Positions 1 through 7,937 are shown, numbered from the stretch's first letter. The stretch: 22,669 bases of DNA from Allomuricauda sp. (GCA_028289745.1 JANQOD010000015.1:1-22669), one strand, 5' to 3'. Notes: generated by a model from the letters alone, not told the origin. A program made the numbers and translations.

Positions 1-7
1 AAAGCAC

Positions 8-91
8 ACCCGGGTGCTGGAACTGGTAGACAGGCATGGTTGAGGGCCATGTGTTCATTAGAGCGTGTGGGTTCGACTCCCATCCCGGGTA
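8..91 (+). tRNA. tRNA-Leu (anticodon GAG)
   Basis: The cloverleaf can be drawn in full. The acceptor stem is ACCCGGG (8-14) with CCCGGGT (84-90), and the discriminator A is at 91. The D stem is CTG/CAG. The anticodon stem is CATGG/CCATG (35-39 and 47-51) around loop TTGAGGG, with anticodon GAG at 42-44. A long class II variable arm follows, as expected for leucine. The T stem is GTGGG/CCCAT (67-71 and 79-83). The 3' CCA is not encoded. It reads CUC and CUU leucine codons. Confidence 0.95.
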
Positions 92-92
92 C

Positions 93-123
93 AAATCCCG
101 ACCGAATCTGGTTGGGGTTTTTT
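93..123 (+). terminator. Rho-independent terminator of tRNA-Leu
   Basis: The stem is CCCGACC (97-103) with GGTTGGG (110-116), including one G-T pair. It can be extended by A-T pairs and is followed by a run of T at 118-123. It lies directly behind the tRNA. Confidence 0.8.
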
Positions 124-208
124 GTTTCATCCCAGTCCATATCCACTGTATTTTTATTCCGATGCAAATTTTAACGTACCTTTTTAAAGGTTGAATGCTT
201 TATTAAAC

Positions 209-216
209 TAAATTTG
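209..216 (+). promoter_or_regulatory. Bacteroidota -7 box of the carotenoid operon
   Basis: TAAATTTG matches the Bacteroidota sigma-A -7 consensus TAnnTTTG. The only upstream TTG, at 191-193, is closer (15 nt) than the usual spacing of about 19 nt, so the -33 element is weak. The ATG at 238 begins 22 nt after the last base of the box. This explains why an in-frame TTG at 214 should not be taken as the start codon. A weak -33 would fit a regulated promoter. Confidence 0.55.
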
Positions 217-237
217 TTTAAACATTTTCACAAAAAA

Positions 238-1137
238 ATGAACAATGTAAAGCAATCGTTCAGCATTCGCGATATGGAAAACCTGTCGGGAATTAAGGCG
301 CATACCATAAGAATATGGGAAAAACGCTACAATCTTTTCACTCCTGAAAGAACAAGTACCAATATACGTACCTACAGCCTCGCGAGCCTTCAAAAATTGT
401 TGAACATCACCTTGCTCTACAACAATGGCTACAAGATTTCTAAAATTGCTAGGATATCGGAAGGCGAGATACCCAAAAAAGTCAGTGAAATCATTTCAAG
501 CACGAGTGAAAAAAGCCAAGCCATGAACGCCTTGAAATTGGCAATGGTAAATTTCGACCAAAGCCTATTTTATGAAACGTACGATGCGCTTTTAGAGAAA
601 AAATCTTTCAAAGATGTATTCTACGATGTTTTTATACCGCTCTTGACCGAACTTGGCCTCTTGTGGCAGACCGATACCATAAGTCCGGCACACGAACATT
701 TTATCACCAACTTGATAAAACAGAAAATCCATGTACATATAGAGCAATTGCAATCTAGCCCCCCAAGGAGAAACGACAAGGTTTTCACGCTTTTTCTTCC
801 AGAGAACGAAATACACGAAATAGGTTTGCTCTATGTGAACTATGAGATACTGCTCAGAGGTTACAAAACCATATATCTGGGTCAGACCATGCCCCTTGAA
901 AACCTAGGTGATTTATTGAAATACTTTGACAATGTCCATTTCGTATCTTATTTCACCGTATCGCCGACAAAAGACCGATTGGAAAAATATATCACTGATT
1001 TCACCAATGATCTGAACCGTCATGGGCAATCTAGGCTTTGGATTTTAGGACGTCAGTTACAATATCTTTCGTTAGATGAATTGCCAAGTTCTGTAAAAAC
1101 GTTTGGCACAATAGATCAACTCGCAGAGGCACTCTAG
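238..1137 (+). CDS. MerR-family, B12-binding (CarH-like) regulator of carotenoid genes
   Basis: This is a 299-residue DNA-binding regulator, probably a light-sensing or B12-sensing repressor of the crt genes that follow. An N-terminal MerR winged helix (residues 7-75) carries the HTIRIWEKRYNLFTPERT recognition region. A helical bundle with the Wx9EH motif follows (W143, E153, H154). Next comes a Rossmann-like cobalamin domain with EIHEIG (191-196), where H193 would be the lower axial cobalt ligand. In Thermus CarH the residue after the Trp is His132, which ligates cobalt after photolysis; here it is Q144. The C-terminal GG of the B12 fold is GR (271-272). I chose the ATG at 238 because the in-frame TTG at 214 lies inside the -7 promoter box. 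The stop is 10 nt before crtI. The family is clear; the light response is inferred. Confidence 0.88.
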   Translation: MNNVKQSFSIRDMENLSGIKAHTIRIWEKRYNLFTPERTSTNIRTYSLASLQKLLNITLLYNNGYKISKIARISEGEIPKKVSEIISSTSEKSQAMNALKLAMVNFDQSLFYETYDALLEKKSFKDVFYDVFIPLLTELGLLWQTDTISPAHEHFITNLIKQKIHVHIEQLQSSPPRRNDKVFTLFLPENEIHEIGLLYVNYEILLRGYKTIYLGQTMPLENLGDLLKYFDNVHFVSYFTVSPTKDRLEKYITDFTNDLNRHGQSRLWILGRQLQYLSLDELPSSVKTFGTIDQLAEAL

Positions 1138-1147
1138 TAGATTTTAG

Positions 1148-2605
1148 ATGAAAAAAGTTGTGGTCATAGGCTCTGGATTCTCATCACTTTCTACGGCTTG
1201 CTATTTGGCCAAAAACAATTTTGATGTGGTCATTCTCGAGAAAAACAGTACTGTGGGTGGCAGGGCTCGACAACTCAAAAGAGATGGTTTTACTTTCGAC
1301 ATGGGGCCAAGTTGGTATTGGATGCCCGACATCTTTGAAAAATTTTTTCAAGACTTTGGGAAAAACACCTCTGATTTCTACCATCTTGAAAAACTTGACC
1401 CCGCCTATAAAATATTCTTTACCGATGATCAAGTGACCATCGGCGATAGCCTTGACAAAATTTGTGAAGAATTTGAACGGCTGGAAGCGGGAAGCTCACA
1501 AGAACTCAGAAAATTCATTGGCAAGGCTAAAAAGAATTATGATATTGCCATCAACGACATCGTGCTTAGACCAGGGCAATCGCCTTTTGAGCTGGTCACG
1601 GCAGATACGGTTCTCAGGGTCGACCAGTTTTTCAAGAATATCAGTCAAGAAGTTAGAAAAAGGGTCAACAATCCCAAATTGGTGTCCATCTTAGAATTTC
1701 CCGTGCTCTTTCTAGGGGCAAAACCCAGTAAGACCCCTTCATTTTACAGTTTCATGAACTATGCCGATTTTGGCTTGGGCACTTGGCATCCCAAGGGTGG
1801 CATGTACCAAATCATAGAGGCAATGCAAAAATTGGCCATTGAATTGGGCGTTGCTATTTTTACCCATAGTCCGGTGAAAAAAATAAATGTTTCAAAAGGT
1901 CAAGTGCGATCGGTTACGGTAAATGACGAAGAAATAGCTTGCGACATAGTGGTCAGCGGTGCCGATTACCACCATTCAGAAACATTGTTCGATCCGAAGT
2001 ACAGACAATTTTCTGAAACCTACTGGCAGAATAGGACCTTTGCCCCATCTAGTCTTTTGTTCTATGTTGGTTTCAACAAAAAATTGAAGAACATCGGGCA
2101 TCATAACCTATTTTTTGATACTGATTTTGAAGCGCATGCCAAAGAAATCTATGACCATCCGAAATGGCCAGCAAAACCGTTGTTCTATGCGAATTTTCCA
2201 TCGGTCTCTGATAGCACAATGGCGCCAGATGGCTGTGAGACAGGATTTTTCTTGATTCCCATTGCCCCTGGGCTTGAGGATACCGACACACTTCGAAACC
2301 AGTATTTTGACATTATTGCCGATAGGTTCGAATATCGCACCGGGCAAGAGATTGAAAATAGCATTATATTTAAAGAAAGCTACTGTGTGAAAGATTTCAT
2401 CAAAGACTACAATTCATACAAGGGCAATGCCTATGGCATGGCCAATACACTACGCCAAACCGCTTTTCTTAGGCCACCGTTAAAGAGCAAAAAAGTAAAG
2501 AATATGTTTTTCACGGGGCAATTGACCGTACCTGGGCCAGGTGTTCCACCTGCTTTGATATCAGGAAAATTGGTTTCTAACCTCATCATCAAACAATACA
2601 AGTAG
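1148..2605 (+). CDS. crtI: Phytoene desaturase (carotenoid isomerooxygenase family)
   Basis: A 485-residue FAD-dependent desaturase that turns phytoene into lycopene. The N-terminal dinucleotide fold has IGSGFSSLS (residues 7-15), then the ILEKN strand and VGGRAR, then DMGPSWYWMP as in bacterial CrtI. The C-terminus has the family signature FFTGQLTVPGPGVPPAL. The third glycine of GxGxxG is Ser, which does not look disabling because all other conserved blocks are intact and the length is normal for the family. It lies 10 nt after the MerR gene and 3 nt before crtB, so one transcript is likely. It should act at the membrane on a lipid substrate. Confidence 0.93.
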   Translation: MKKVVVIGSGFSSLSTACYLAKNNFDVVILEKNSTVGGRARQLKRDGFTFDMGPSWYWMPDIFEKFFQDFGKNTSDFYHLEKLDPAYKIFFTDDQVTIGDSLDKICEEFERLEAGSSQELRKFIGKAKKNYDIAINDIVLRPGQSPFELVTADTVLRVDQFFKNISQEVRKRVNNPKLVSILEFPVLFLGAKPSKTPSFYSFMNYADFGLGTWHPKGGMYQIIEAMQKLAIELGVAIFTHSPVKKINVSKGQVRSVTVNDEEIACDIVVSGADYHHSETLFDPKYRQFSETYWQNRTFAPSSLLFYVGFNKKLKNIGHHNLFFDTDFEAHAKEIYDHPKWPAKPLFYANFPSVSDSTMAPDGCETGFFLIPIAPGLEDTDTLRNQYFDIIADRFEYRTGQEIENSIIFKESYCVKDFIKDYNSYKGNAYGMANTLRQTAFLRPPLKSKKVKNMFFTGQLTVPGPGVPPALISGKLVSNLIIKQYK

Positions 2606-2608
2606 TAC

Positions 2609-3451
2609 ATGAAAGCGGTTTTCGACAAAGTTTCCTATCAATGCAGCAAAGCGGTCACGAAATCGTATAGCACCTCTTTTTCTTTGGCCACTAAAATGTT
2701 GTCGTCCTCTATACGATCTGACATTTATAATATTTATGGTTTTGTCAGGTTTGCCGATGAGATCGTTGACAGTTTTCATGAGTATGACAAAGAAGATCTA
2801 TTGAACCATTTTGAGGATGATCTCGAAAAGGCCCTTTTGCAACGAATCAGTCTAAACCCCATTTTGAATGCCTTTCAGCATACCTACCACACATACAAAA
2901 TTCCCAGGCACTTGGTAGACTCTTTTATGAAGAGCATGCGAATGGACCTTACCAAAAAAGAATACAGTACCGAAAGCGAGTACAAAGAATATATCTATGG
3001 ATCGGCCGATGTGGTCGGCCTAATGTGTCTTTGCGTTTTTGTAAAGGGAGACAAACAAAAATACGACGCATTGAAAGAGTCGGCCATGGCCTTGGGTTCC
3101 GCTTTTCAAAAAGTGAACTTTTTACGTGACCTTAAGGCCGATTATGAAGAATTGAACCGAACCTATTTTCCATACATTGATTTGGCAGCGCTTGACGAGA
3201 GATCAAAAAATCGCATTGTCGAAGAAATAAGGGAAGATTTCAAAAAGGGCTATTTGGGCATAACGAAACTTTGTAATGATTCTAAGTTCGGCGTTTATAC
3301 GGCCTACAAATATTATAACAAGCTATTGGACAAATTGGTTAAAACACCGCCCCTGGAAATTCAGAACACGCGCATTAGGGTACCTAATTATCAAAAATTT
3401 GGGTTATTGGCGAAATCATATGTGAACTATAAACTAAATTTGGTGCAGTAA
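2609..3451 (+). CDS. crtB: Phytoene synthase (squalene/phytoene synthase family)
   Basis: A 280-residue prenyl transferase that condenses two geranylgeranyl diphosphates into phytoene, the first committed carotenoid step. Both Asp-rich Mg-diphosphate motifs are present: FADEIVDSF (D50, D54) and NFLRDLKADYEELNRTYFP (D173, D177). The early SYSTSF motif typical of the family is at 19-24. Length and motifs are complete, so it should be active. Its TAA stop shares its last A with the ATG of crtZ, so translation of the two is probably coupled. Squalene-type synthases share the fold, but the crtI and crtZ neighbours settle the assignment. Confidence 0.93.
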   Translation: MKAVFDKVSYQCSKAVTKSYSTSFSLATKMLSSSIRSDIYNIYGFVRFADEIVDSFHEYDKEDLLNHFEDDLEKALLQRISLNPILNAFQHTYHTYKIPRHLVDSFMKSMRMDLTKKEYSTESEYKEYIYGSADVVGLMCLCVFVKGDKQKYDALKESAMALGSAFQKVNFLRDLKADYEELNRTYFPYIDLAALDERSKNRIVEEIREDFKKGYLGITKLCNDSKFGVYTAYKYYNKLLDKLVKTPPLEIQNTRIRVPNYQKFGLLAKSYVNYKLNLVQ

Positions 3452-3903
3452 TGAAGATTCTTGTTTGGATATTGATTTTTTTGGCCACTTTTTCCTTTAT
3501 GGAATTTATGGCATGGTTCACCCATAAATATATCATGCACGGTTTTCTCTGGAGCCTGCACAAAGACCATCATAAAAAGGATCATGATTCATGGTTTGAA
3601 CGCAACGATGCTTTTTTTATTTTTTATGCCGTGGTGAGCATGGTTTGTTTCTATTTGGGCGCCCAGACCGATTTTTGGTACGGCTGGCCCCTTGGTTTTG
3701 GCATATTGGCTTATGGTATCGCTTATTTCATGGTACACGACATTTTTATTCACCAACGTTTCAAGATGTTCAGAAATGCCAACAACTGGTATGCCCGTGG
3801 TGTCAGAAGAGCGCATAAAATTCATCATAAACATTTGGGCAAAGAAGATGGGGAATGCTTCGGAATGTTGATAGTGCCCTTTAAATATTTCAAGAAGAGG
3901 TAA
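3451..3903 (+). CDS. crtZ: Beta-carotene hydroxylase (di-iron, fatty acid hydroxylase superfamily)
   Basis: A 150-residue membrane di-iron hydroxylase that adds 3-OH groups to beta-ionone rings, giving zeaxanthin. The four histidine clusters are visible: HKYIMH (25-30), HKDHH (37-41), HDIFIH (96-101) and HKIHH (122-126). Hydrophobic segments lie at about 3-22, 55-70 and 80-95. Its start codon overlaps the crtB stop by one base. Its stop is only 2 nt from the stop of the oppositely oriented thioredoxin-like gene, and no terminator is visible between them. Its substrate needs lycopene cyclase, which is not encoded in this window. Confidence 0.92.
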   Translation: MKILVWILIFLATFSFMEFMAWFTHKYIMHGFLWSLHKDHHKKDHDSWFERNDAFFIFYAVVSMVCFYLGAQTDFWYGWPLGFGILAYGIAYFMVHDIFIHQRFKMFRNANNWYARGVRRAHKIHHKHLGKEDGECFGMLIVPFKYFKKR

Positions 3904-3905
3904 AA

Positions 3906-4469
3906 TTATTGCGCGATCAGTGTGTCCAATAACTGGTGGATCTCATCGGTATTCCAATTCGCTATTCCATCTTCTACATGTACCGCAATGTTTCCCTCTT
4001 TGTCGATGATATACGATGAGGGTACGATAGTAACATCTACAGGAGCCTTTTCGCCAATAATCAAATACGTGACCGGAAAAGTGAATTCTTTTCTTTGCAT
4101 GAACTCCTCTACCGGTGGACGTTCTTCATTGGTAATGACATAAAAAACAACTTGATCGGCATATTTTTCATATAATTTTTGGATGCTGTGGAGTTCTGCT
4201 TCTGAAATCAATTTCCATGATGCCCAGAAATTGATGAAGACCACATAATTCTTCGAATTCTCGAAATTGAAAAAATCCCAATTGGCATCCTTTAGTTTCC
4301 AGTCATAATCGACAATTTTTCTTCTTTCCTGCTCGGCAATTACCTTGGGTCCGAAATTGAAGGCCCTTATCAAAAAGAGCTTTCCATAATAGCCCATTGG
4401 GGTTACAAAGAAAGATAGTACAAAAAGAATGAGCAGTAGGTTGAGAACGGTTTTTCTTTTGAATTTCAT
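3906..4469 (-). CDS. Cysteine-free thioredoxin-like (TlpA/ResA-type) membrane-anchored protein
   Basis: A 187-residue protein with an N-terminal hydrophobic anchor (about 8-24) and a periplasmic thioredoxin-like domain. The fold is recognised from VVFINFWASW (76-85) and the loop before VPSSYIIDKEGNI, where P150 is the cis-proline. The active site that normally reads WCxxC is WKLIS (85-89), and the whole protein contains no cysteine. It therefore cannot be a disulfide oxidoreductase and is more likely a binding or chaperone-like derivative. The ATG at 4469 is chosen because the in-frame TTG at 4493 lies in the -7 box TATTTTTG. It converges on crtZ with a 2-nt gap. A functional link to carotenoids is not shown. 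Confidence 0.75.
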   Translation of the reverse strand: MKFKRKTVLNLLLILFVLSFFVTPMGYYGKLFLIRAFNFGPKVIAEQERRKIVDYDWKLKDANWDFFNFENSKNYVVFINFWASWKLISEAELHSIQKLYEKYADQVVFYVITNEERPPVEEFMQRKEFTFPVTYLIIGEKAPVDVTIVPSSYIIDKEGNIAVHVEDGIANWNTDEIHQLLDTLIAQ

Positions 4470-4490
4470 GGTTAGCCTGGAAGGTTTGTT

Positions 4491-4498
4491 CAAAAATA
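4491..4498 (-). promoter_or_regulatory. -7 promoter box of the thioredoxin-like gene
   Basis: On the minus strand this reads TATTTTTG, a perfect TAnnTTTG, ending 22 nt before the ATG at 4469. It coincides with the U tract of the aconitase terminator, so no independent -33 element can be seen. Confidence is therefore moderate. Confidence 0.45.
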
Positions 4499-4528
4499 AA
4501 GAACTCCTGAAAAATCAGGAGTTCTTTT
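4497..4528 (-). terminator. Terminator of the aconitase gene
   Basis: A perfect 10-bp inverted repeat, GAACTCCTGA (4501-4510) and TCAGGAGTTC (4515-4524), around an AAAA loop, with A and T flanks. Read on the minus strand it follows the aconitase stop by about 20 nt and runs into TTTATTTTTG. TTTT also follows on the plus strand, so it may work in both directions. Confidence 0.85.
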
Positions 4529-4547
4529 GTTGATAATCATCAATGCG

Positions 4548-6818
4548 CTAAGCATTTTCCTTTTTTATCAGGTTCAGGGCAGAACCTTCTTTGAACCATT
4601 CGATCTGGGCATCGTTGTACGAATGGTTCACTTTGATCTCATCTTTGCTGCCATCACTATGTACCACTTCGATGGTCAACGGTTTCTCAGGCGCAAATTC
4701 ATCGATGTCAACAAAATTAAAGGTGTCATCTTCTTGTATGAGGTCGTAATCGTTTTCATCGGCAAAGGTCAAAGCCAACATCCCCTGCTTTTTTAGATTG
4801 GTCTCATGGATCCTTGCAAAAGATTTTACCAATACTGCGGCCACACCCAAGTGCCTTGGCTGCATGGCGGCATGTTCACGAGAAGAGCCTTCGCCATAAT
4901 TGTGGTCACCGACCACAATCGTTTTGACTCCCTGGGCCTTGTAGGCCCTTTGGGTATCTGGCACGCCACCATACTCGCCCGTCAATTGGTTCTTGACAAA
5001 ATTGGTCTTTTTGTTAAATGCATTGACAGCGCCTATCAGCGTATTGTTGGCAATATTGTCAAGGTGGCCCCTGTACCGCAACCATGGACCGGCCATTGAG
5101 ATATGATCGGTGGTACATTTGCCAAATGCCTTGATCAGCAATTTCATTCCTTTGAGGGCTTCTGGTTTAATGGGTACAAACGGCTCGAGCAACTGTAGTC
5201 GCTCAGAATCTATGGCCACTTTTACCTCAACACTGCTACCATCTTCCTTTGGAGGAACATATCCGGCATCCTCAACTGCAAATCCTTCTGGTGGCAGTTC
5301 ATACCCGCGTGGCTCATCGAGCATTACCTCTTCCCCATCTTCATTGATCAGCTTATCGGTTACAGGGTTGAAATCCAATCGGCCCGCAATGGCAATGGCA
5401 GTGACCAGTTCGGGCGAGCCCACAAAGGCCAAGGTATTCGGATTGCCGTCAGCTCGCTTTGCAAAATTTCGATTGAACGAGTGTACAATGGTATTTCGAG
5501 GGCCATTGGCCGCCTTGTCACCATAGCGGTCCCACATACCGATACAGGGGCCGCAGGCATTGGCAAATACCGTGGCACCAATATTGTTGAACGTATCGAT
5601 AAAGCCATCACGTTCGATCGTGTAGCGAACCTGCTCTGAACCAGGAGTAATGGTAAACTCTGATTTTGTCTTTAGATTTTTATCGGCGACTTGTTTCGCC
5701 AAAGATGCCGCCCTTGAAATATCTTCATAAGATGAATTGGTACATGAACCGATAAGCCCGACCTCAACGTTCAAAGGCCAATCGTTTTCTCTTGCCGCTT
5801 TGCTCATCTTTGATATGGGGGTTGCCAAATCTGGCGTGAATGGCCCGTTCAAATGGGGCTCTAAGGTAGAGAGGTCGATTTCTATGAGTTGGTCGAAATA
5901 ATCCTCTGGATTTTCATAGACCTCAGCATCGGCCGTTAGATGCTCTTTTACCTCTTTGGCCGCATCTGCCACATCAACACGATCAGTGGCCCTTAAATAG
6001 CGATCCATTGATTCGTCATAACCAAAAGTAGAGGTCGTGGCACCAACCTCGGCACCCATGTTACAGATAGTACCCTTGCCGGTGCATGACATTGAGGTGG
6101 CCCCTTCCCCAAAATATTCGATAATGGCACCCGTACCCCCTTTTACCGTTAGAATATCGGCCACTTTGAGAATCACGTCTTTTGGGGCGGTCCAACCTGA
6201 GAGTTTCCCTGTCAATTTGACTCCAATCAATTTGGGGAATTTTAGTTCCCAGGCCATTCCAGCCATTACATCAACCGCATCGGCACCGCCGACACCAACA
6301 GCTACCATGCCCAATCCACCGGCATTTACGGTATGCGAATCGGTACCGATCATCATTCCGCCAGGAAAGGCATAATTCTCCAGTACCACTTGGTGGATAA
6401 TTCCTGCGCCGGGTTTCCAAAAACCGATTCCATACTTGTTCGAGACCGATTCAAGAAAATCGAAAACCTCATTACTGGTTTCATTGGCCCTTTTCAAATC
6501 TGCTTCTGCCCCTACTTTGGCCTGGATCAAGTGATCACAGTGCACCGTGGTAGGTACTGCGACCTTGGGCTTGCCGGCATGCATGAACTGTAAAAGTGCC
6601 ATTTGCGCCGTAGCGTCTTGGCAGGCAACACGATCAGGGGCAAAATCCACGTAATCCTTACCTCTGGTGAAAGCTTTTTGTGGATTTCCTTCCCATAGAT
6701 GGGAGTACAAAATTTTCTCAGCAAGGGTAAGGGGCCTTCCCACTAATTTTCGCGCTATTTCTACCCGTTCGCCCATGGTAGCATAGACGCTCTTGATCAT
6801 GTCTATATCAAATGCCAT
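4548..6818 (-). CDS. acn: Aconitate hydratase, mitochondrial type
   Basis: A 756-residue TCA-cycle enzyme that interconverts citrate and isocitrate. The [4Fe-4S] ligands are C359 in IGSCTNSS and C422 and C425 in ACGPC, nearly the same numbering as animal mitochondrial aconitase. The mobile C-terminal domain carries DHNYGEGSSREHAA, with the substrate-binding SSREH motif. The N-terminus reads GRPLTLAEKILYSHL, typical of the mitochondrial-like aconitases of Bacteroidota, which are shorter than AcnA or AcnB of enterobacteria. The gene stands alone, with a strong terminator behind it and an A/T-rich leader in front holding a near-consensus -7 box (TAATTTCG at 6836-6843, minus strand). Confidence 0.96.
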   Translation of the reverse strand: MAFDIDMIKSVYATMGERVEIARKLVGRPLTLAEKILYSHLWEGNPQKAFTRGKDYVDFAPDRVACQDATAQMALLQFMHAGKPKVAVPTTVHCDHLIQAKVGAEADLKRANETSNEVFDFLESVSNKYGIGFWKPGAGIIHQVVLENYAFPGGMMIGTDSHTVNAGGLGMVAVGVGGADAVDVMAGMAWELKFPKLIGVKLTGKLSGWTAPKDVILKVADILTVKGGTGAIIEYFGEGATSMSCTGKGTICNMGAEVGATTSTFGYDESMDRYLRATDRVDVADAAKEVKEHLTADAEVYENPEDYFDQLIEIDLSTLEPHLNGPFTPDLATPISKMSKAARENDWPLNVEVGLIGSCTNSSYEDISRAASLAKQVADKNLKTKSEFTITPGSEQVRYTIERDGFIDTFNNIGATVFANACGPCIGMWDRYGDKAANGPRNTIVHSFNRNFAKRADGNPNTLAFVGSPELVTAIAIAGRLDFNPVTDKLINEDGEEVMLDEPRGYELPPEGFAVEDAGYVPPKEDGSSVEVKVAIDSERLQLLEPFVPIKPEALKGMKLLIKAFGKCTTDHISMAGPWLRYRGHLDNIANNTLIGAVNAFNKKTNFVKNQLTGEYGGVPDTQRAYKAQGVKTIVVGDHNYGEGSSREHAAMQPRHLGVAAVLVKSFARIHETNLKKQGMLALTFADENDYDLIQEDDTFNFVDIDEFAPEKPLTIEVVHSDGSKDEIKVNHSYNDAQIEWFKEGSALNLIKKENA

Positions 6819-6882
6819 TCCAGTAGTTTAATTTTCGAAATTATAATTTGCTAAAATTACGAAATAAGAGTGGGCTTTGAAA

Positions 6883-6901
6883 CTAATCATAGGCTGATTA
6901 G
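6883..6901. repeat. Small inverted repeat upstream of aconitase
   Basis: CTAATCA (6883-6889) and TGATTAG (6895-6901) are separated by 5 nt, in the 161-nt gap between acn and the MoxR gene, about 65-80 nt before the acn start. There is no T run on either side, so an operator is more likely than a terminator. It could also be chance in A/T-rich DNA. Confidence 0.3.
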
Positions 6902-6966
6902 CACGCTTTTTGGTAGTCATCAAAAAACAGTACCGGTCTTTATCACATTCTAACTATTTCACGGAT

Positions 6967-6990
6967 AAAAAATACGCCTTTACAAAAGGC
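6967..6990 (-). terminator. Terminator of the PPIase-MoxR operon, overlapping the moxR stop codon
   Basis: The stem is GCCTTT (6976-6981) with AAAGGC (6985-6990) and a 3-nt loop. On the minus strand a run of six T follows. The upstream arm lies in the last moxR codons and the TAA stop falls in the stem and loop. Confidence 0.65.
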
Positions 6991-7933
6991 CATCAATAAT
7001 CGTTTCGATCGATATGCCATCGGCCTCAGCTTTGTAGTTTTTGAGTATTCGATGTCTCAAGATACCATGTGCCACCGCTTTTACATCTTCAATATCGGGG
7101 GAAAACTTGCCCGATATCGCGGCATGGGCCTTTGCTGCCAAAACCAAATTTTGCGATGCTCTGGGGCCGGCCCCCCAATCGATATAGTTCTTGACAAAAT
7201 CGGAAGCATCATCAAGGGTGGGCCTAGTCTTATTGACCAACTTTACCGCATAGTCGACCACATTATCAGGAACAGGGATTCGACGAATAAGGTGCTGTAT
7301 ATCATTGATGGCGTCGGCACTGAAAAGGGTATTGAGCACCACAGACCGGTCTGATGTGGTCGATTTCACGATATCTACCTCTTCGTGAATGGATGGATAG
7401 CCCAATTTAATGGCGAACATAAAACGATCTAGTTGTGCCTCTGGCAAGGGATAGGTACCCTCTTGTTCAATTGGGTTTTGGGTCGCCAAAACGAAATAAG
7501 GTGATTCTAGTTTGTGCCTTTGACCAGCAATGGTCACCGCACGCTCTTGCATGGCTTCCAACAAGGCTGCCTGTGTTTTGGGCGGAGTTCTGTTGATTTC
7601 ATCAGCCAAAATGATATTGGCGAAGACTGGGCCCTTGATGAACTTGAAATTACGGTCCTTGTCAAGTACCTCGCTACCCAAAATATCGCTTGGCATCAAA
7701 TCAGGTGTAAATTGAATACGCTTGAAGTCTAGACCAAGGGTCTGGGCAATGGTGTTCACCATGAGGGTCTTTGCCAAACCGGGCACACCAATGAGCAATG
7801 AATGCCCCCCAGTATATATTGATAACAAAATCTGGTCAACGACCTCATCTTGCCCTATGATGACTTTTGCGATTTCATTCTTTAGGGCCCGGTGCTTTTC
7901 AACGAGGCTTTTGATAGCGGCTACATCAGACAT
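6980..7933 (-). CDS. MoxR-family AAA+ ATPase
   Basis: A 317-residue MoxR chaperone-like ATPase. Walker A is GVPGLAKT (49-56) and Walker B is ILADEINRTPPKTQAALLEAM (D111, E112), followed by sensor 1 ATQNPIEQEGTYPLPEAQLDRF. The C-terminal lid is normal for the family. MoxR proteins act on partner complexes, often with a DUF58 and VWA-domain protein encoded next door. Here no such partner lies downstream, because a terminator overlaps the stop codon. Instead it is the last gene after two envelope PPIase-like genes and starts 4 nt behind the SurA-like gene. A role in envelope protein maturation is inferred from that context only. Confidence 0.92.
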   Translation of the reverse strand: MSDVAAIKSLVEKHRALKNEIAKVIIGQDEVVDQILLSIYTGGHSLLIGVPGLAKTLMVNTIAQTLGLDFKRIQFTPDLMPSDILGSEVLDKDRNFKFIKGPVFANIILADEINRTPPKTQAALLEAMQERAVTIAGQRHKLESPYFVLATQNPIEQEGTYPLPEAQLDRFMFAIKLGYPSIHEEVDIVKSTTSDRSVVLNTLFSADAINDIQHLIRRIPVPDNVVDYAVKLVNKTRPTLDDASDFVKNYIDWGAGPRASQNLVLAAKAHAAISGKFSPDIEDVKAVAHGILRHRILKNYKAEADGISIETIIDGLL

Positions 7934-7937
7934 GCAT

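Noticed and set aside
8..90. ACCCGGG and CCCGGGT repeat at the window start as an attachment site or terminator
   Set aside because: It is the acceptor stem of tRNA-Leu. No integrase or repeated tRNA end was found in the window, so there is no sign of an integrated element.
214..237. TTG-initiated extension of the MerR regulator by eight residues
   Set aside because: The TTG is the end of the -7 box TAAATTTG. The ATG at 238 begins the MerR domain at the usual place.
4470..4493. TTG-initiated extension of the thioredoxin-like protein
   Set aside because: The TTG is the end of TATTTTTG on the minus strand, and the ATG at 4469 gives a normal membrane anchor.
4806..6593. Several plus-strand open frames opposite aconitase, up to about 138 codons
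   Set aside because: They mirror the conserved aconitase codons, have no recognisable domains and no promoter; they are shadows of the real gene.
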